A stretch of DNA of 64,000 nt from Streptomyces sp. Q6 (GTDB lineage Bacteria > Actinomycetota > Actinomycetes > Streptomycetales > Streptomycetaceae), in NCBI RefSeq assembly GCF_036967205.1, contig NZ_CP146022.1:7626001-7690000 (forward strand), given 5' to 3'. Each line of letters opens with the position of its first letter. The stretch's first letter is position 1. Below the pieces are notes generated by a model. It ran no database searches, was not told the DNA's origin, and saw only the letters and a list, made by a program, of their open reading frames with translations. The translations under genes and the position numbers were made by a program. Of this stretch, positions 62,229 to 64,000 are shown one piece after another.

Positions 62229-62822
62229 ATGGTGCGAGCGGGACTGAACCCGGAACGTCTGGCGCGGGCCGGTGCGGAGCTGGCCGACGAGGTCGGCTTC
62301 GAGCAGGTCACCGTCTCGGCGCTGGCCCGCAGGTTCGACGTCAAGGTCGCGAGCCTGTACTCGCACATGAAGAACTCGCACGACCTCAAGACCCGGATCG
62401 CCCTGCTCGCCCTGGAGGAGCTGGCCGACCGCGCCGCCGAGGCGCTCGCCGGGCGGGCCGGCAAGGACGCCCTGATCGCCCTGGCGAACGTCTACCGGGA
62501 CTACGCCCGCGAGCACCCCGGCCGGTACGCCGCCGCCCAGTTCCGCCTCGACCCGGAAGCCGCCCTGGCCAGCGCCGGCGTGCGGCACGCGCAGATGACC
62601 CGCGCACTGCTTCGCGGCTACGACCTGACCGAACCGGACCAGACCCATGCCGTCCGGCTGCTCGGCAGCGTCTTCCACGGCTACGTGAGCCTGGAGATGG
62701 GCGGCGGCTTCAGCCACAGCGCCCCCGACTCGGACGAGACGTGGACCCGCACGCTCGACGCCCTGGACGCGCTCCTGCGGAACTGGCCTGCGCCCGAACC
62801 CCGTACGACACAGACAGGTTGA
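62229..62822 (+). CDS. TetR-family transcriptional regulator
   Basis: A 197-aa regulator with N-terminal HTH (LARAGAELADEVGFEQVTVSALARRFDVKVASLYSHM) and a TetR_C-type helical ligand domain with the conserved RLLGSVFHGYVSLEMGGGF, the WHG-type pattern. ATG 62229 is 10 bases after AGGAG; the GTG at 62223 is too close. It overlooks a perfect palindrome shared with the divergent FBP gene and is followed after three bases by the SGNH hydrolase, which is probably co-transcribed. Confidence 0.92.
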   Translation: MVRAGLNPERLARAGAELADEVGFEQVTVSALARRFDVKVASLYSHMKNSHDLKTRIALLALEELADRAAEALAGRAGKDALIALANVYRDYAREHPGRYAAAQFRLDPEAALASAGVRHAQMTRALLRGYDLTEPDQTHAVRLLGSVFHGYVSLEMGGGFSHSAPDSDETWTRTLDALDALLRNWPAPEPRTTQTG

Positions 62823-62825
62823 GCC

Positions 62826-64000
62826 ATGACCACCGAGCACGACGGACACCCCGCGCACCCCGAGGGCGGCGGCCCCGGCGGACGTCCCTGGATCACCACC
62901 CCGGTCACCGCCGGGCTGCTGCGCGGCGCCCTCGACGTCGAGCGCACCGAGCTCGGGCTGCTGCCGCACCGGCTGCCCGGCCGGGCCCGCGCCCAGAACA
63001 CGGACGGGCAGCTGGCCATGGCCGAGTCCCAGCCCTCCGGTGTCCGCCTCGCCTTCCGCACCCGTGCCACCGCGATCGAGCTGGACACTGTGCCGACCAA
63101 GCGCGTCTACGCGGGGATGCCGGCGCGCCCCGACGGCCTGTACGACCTCGTCGTCGACGGCCGCCTCGCAGGTCAGGGGAGTGTCGCGGGCGGCCACACC
63201 GTGAGCATCGACATGGCCGCGGGCACCTTCGAGCGCACGCCGGGACGCCCCGGCACCGTCCGCTTCACGGGCCTGTCCGACGCCTCGAAGAGCATCGAGA
63301 TCTGGCTCCCGCACAACGAGACCACCGAGCTCGTCGCCCTGCGCACCGACGCCCCCGTCGACGCCGCCGCGGACACGGGCCGTCCGGTCTGGCTGCACCA
63401 CGGCAGCTCCATCAGCCACGGCTCCGACGCCGCGAGCCCGGCCACCACCTGGCCCGCGCACGCCGCGTCCCTCGGCGGCGCCGACCTGATCAACATGGGC
63501 TTCGGCGGCGCCGCGCTCCTGGACCCCTTCACGGCGCGCGCCATGCGCGACACCCCGGCCGACCTCATCAGCGTCAAGATCGGCATCAACGTCGTCAACT
63601 ACGACCTGATGCGGATGCGCGCCTTCGGGCCCGCCGTCCACGGCTTCCTCGACACGCTGCGCGACGGCCACCCCACCGCGCCGCTCCTGGTCGTCTCGCC
63701 GATCCTCTGCCCGATCCACGAGGACACCCCGGGCCCCGGCGCCCCCGACCCCGCGTCGTTCGGCACCGGCCGCATCACGTTCATGGCGACGGGCGACCCG
63801 GCCGAGACCGCGTACGGGAAGCTCACGCTGCGCACCATCCGGGACGAGCTCGCCCGCGTCGTGGCGCAGCGCGCGGCCGACGACCCGCACCTGTACCACC
63901 TCGACGGCCGCGAGCTCTACGGCGAGGCCGACCACGCGGCGGCGCCCCTGCCCGACGCCCTGCACCCCGACGCCGCCACCCACCTGCGCATCGGGGAGCG
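62826..64000 (+). CDS. SGNH/GDSL-family hydrolase (cut by right window edge)
   Basis: At least 391 residues, no stop before the edge. An N-terminal ~180-residue beta-rich domain (RLAFRTRATAIELDTV) precedes the hydrolase: block I HHGSSISHGSDA with the nucleophile Ser, block II GFGGAAL with Gly, block III IGINVVN with Asn, and block V LPDALHPDAATH with Asp and His. It lacks a signal peptide. Family members are esterases or lipases; substrate unknown. It begins three bases after the TetR stop, so TetR, palindrome and hydrolase form one regulated unit. Confidence 0.9.
   Translation, partial: MTTEHDGHPAHPEGGGPGGRPWITTPVTAGLLRGALDVERTELGLLPHRLPGRARAQNTDGQLAMAESQPSGVRLAFRTRATAIELDTVPTKRVYAGMPARPDGLYDLVVDGRLAGQGSVAGGHTVSIDMAAGTFERTPGRPGTVRFTGLSDASKSIEIWLPHNETTELVALRTDAPVDAAADTGRPVWLHHGSSISHGSDAASPATTWPAHAASLGGADLINMGFGGAALLDPFTARAMRDTPADLISVKIGINVVNYDLMRMRAFGPAVHGFLDTLRDGHPTAPLLVVSPILCPIHEDTPGPGAPDPASFGTGRITFMATGDPAETAYGKLTLRTIRDELARVVAQRAADDPHLYHLDGRELYGEADHAAAPLPDALHPDAATHLRIGE

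Noticed and set aside
1-64000. tRNA, rRNA, transposases, integrases, attachment sites
   Set aside because: No cloverleaf with a GGTTCGAATCC-type arm, no rRNA-like sequence and no recombinase motifs were seen on either strand; a short RNA could still be missed by eye.

Overview
The window is high-GC actinobacterial DNA, most likely from Streptomyces or a close relative. The signs are very strong G/C bias at third codon positions, frequent GTG starts, ATGA/GTGA gene overlaps, Tat and lipoprotein exports, hairpin terminators without T-tracts, and near absence of TTA codons. No rRNA, tRNA, CRISPR array, transposase or integrase was seen. The content looks like chromosome-arm catabolic and regulatory genes.

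Layout. (1) 1-674: start of an AfsR/LuxR-type NTPase regulator cut by the left edge. (2) 800-6982: a sugar operon (solute-binding lipoprotein, two permeases, secreted GH3 glycosidase) behind a perfect LacI-type palindrome. (3) 7241-10523: ArsR regulator with its own palindrome, roadblock protein, TraB/GumN-like protein, MFS exporter. (4) 10855-15127: ketone-body locus (CoA-transferase A/B, GAF-PucR regulator, 3-hydroxybutyrate dehydrogenase). (5) 15352-17093: LtrA-like membrane protein and a small secreted protein, separated by a 20-bp stem terminator. (6) 17262-27790: GntR regulator, atypical amidohydrolase, dipeptide-type ABC importer, cytosine-deaminase-like amidohydrolase and a degenerate CitG/MdcB homologue. 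Three GGTATACC sites lie in the divergent promoter. (7) 28107-31872: secreted subtilase. (8) 31933-38146: MHS transporter, YtcJ-like amidohydrolase, two-module Lrp regulator, and a D-2-hydroxyacid dehydrogenase/class II aldolase pair. (9) 38151-42549: two tandem DUF4139 (MuiA-like) proteins and a DUF6226-like protein. (10) 42662-45089: cyclase-family hydrolase overlapping a ThDP enzyme. (11) 45125-50409: ketosynthase, acyl carrier protein, PlsC-like acyltransferase, a degenerate P450-like protein and a lipase-like hydrolase. (12) 50860-53461: MerR regulator divergent from a fused double alpha/beta-hydrolase. (13) 53547-56546: a KAP-type membrane P-loop NTPase with a TTA codon. (14) 56515-61635: malonate operon (GntR, malonyl-CoA decarboxylase, malonyl-CoA synthetase, MadL, MadM). 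(15) 61660-64000: FusB/FBP-like protein divergent from a TetR gene, then an SGNH hydrolase cut by the right edge.

A window-wide oddity is that between about 28.5 and 50.2 kb at least eight genes carry frame breaks. Nearly all are repaired by adding one G or C to a homopolymer run. This looks like uncorrected single-base deletions in the assembly rather than real gene decay, so several genes called 'frameshifted' are probably intact in the organism.

The least conventional material is the degenerate CitG-like protein beside the GntR/ABC/amidohydrolase locus, the cyclase-ThDP enzyme pair, the ACP/ketosynthase/acyltransferase group with a P450-like protein lacking a normal heme loop, and the TTA-containing KAP NTPase.
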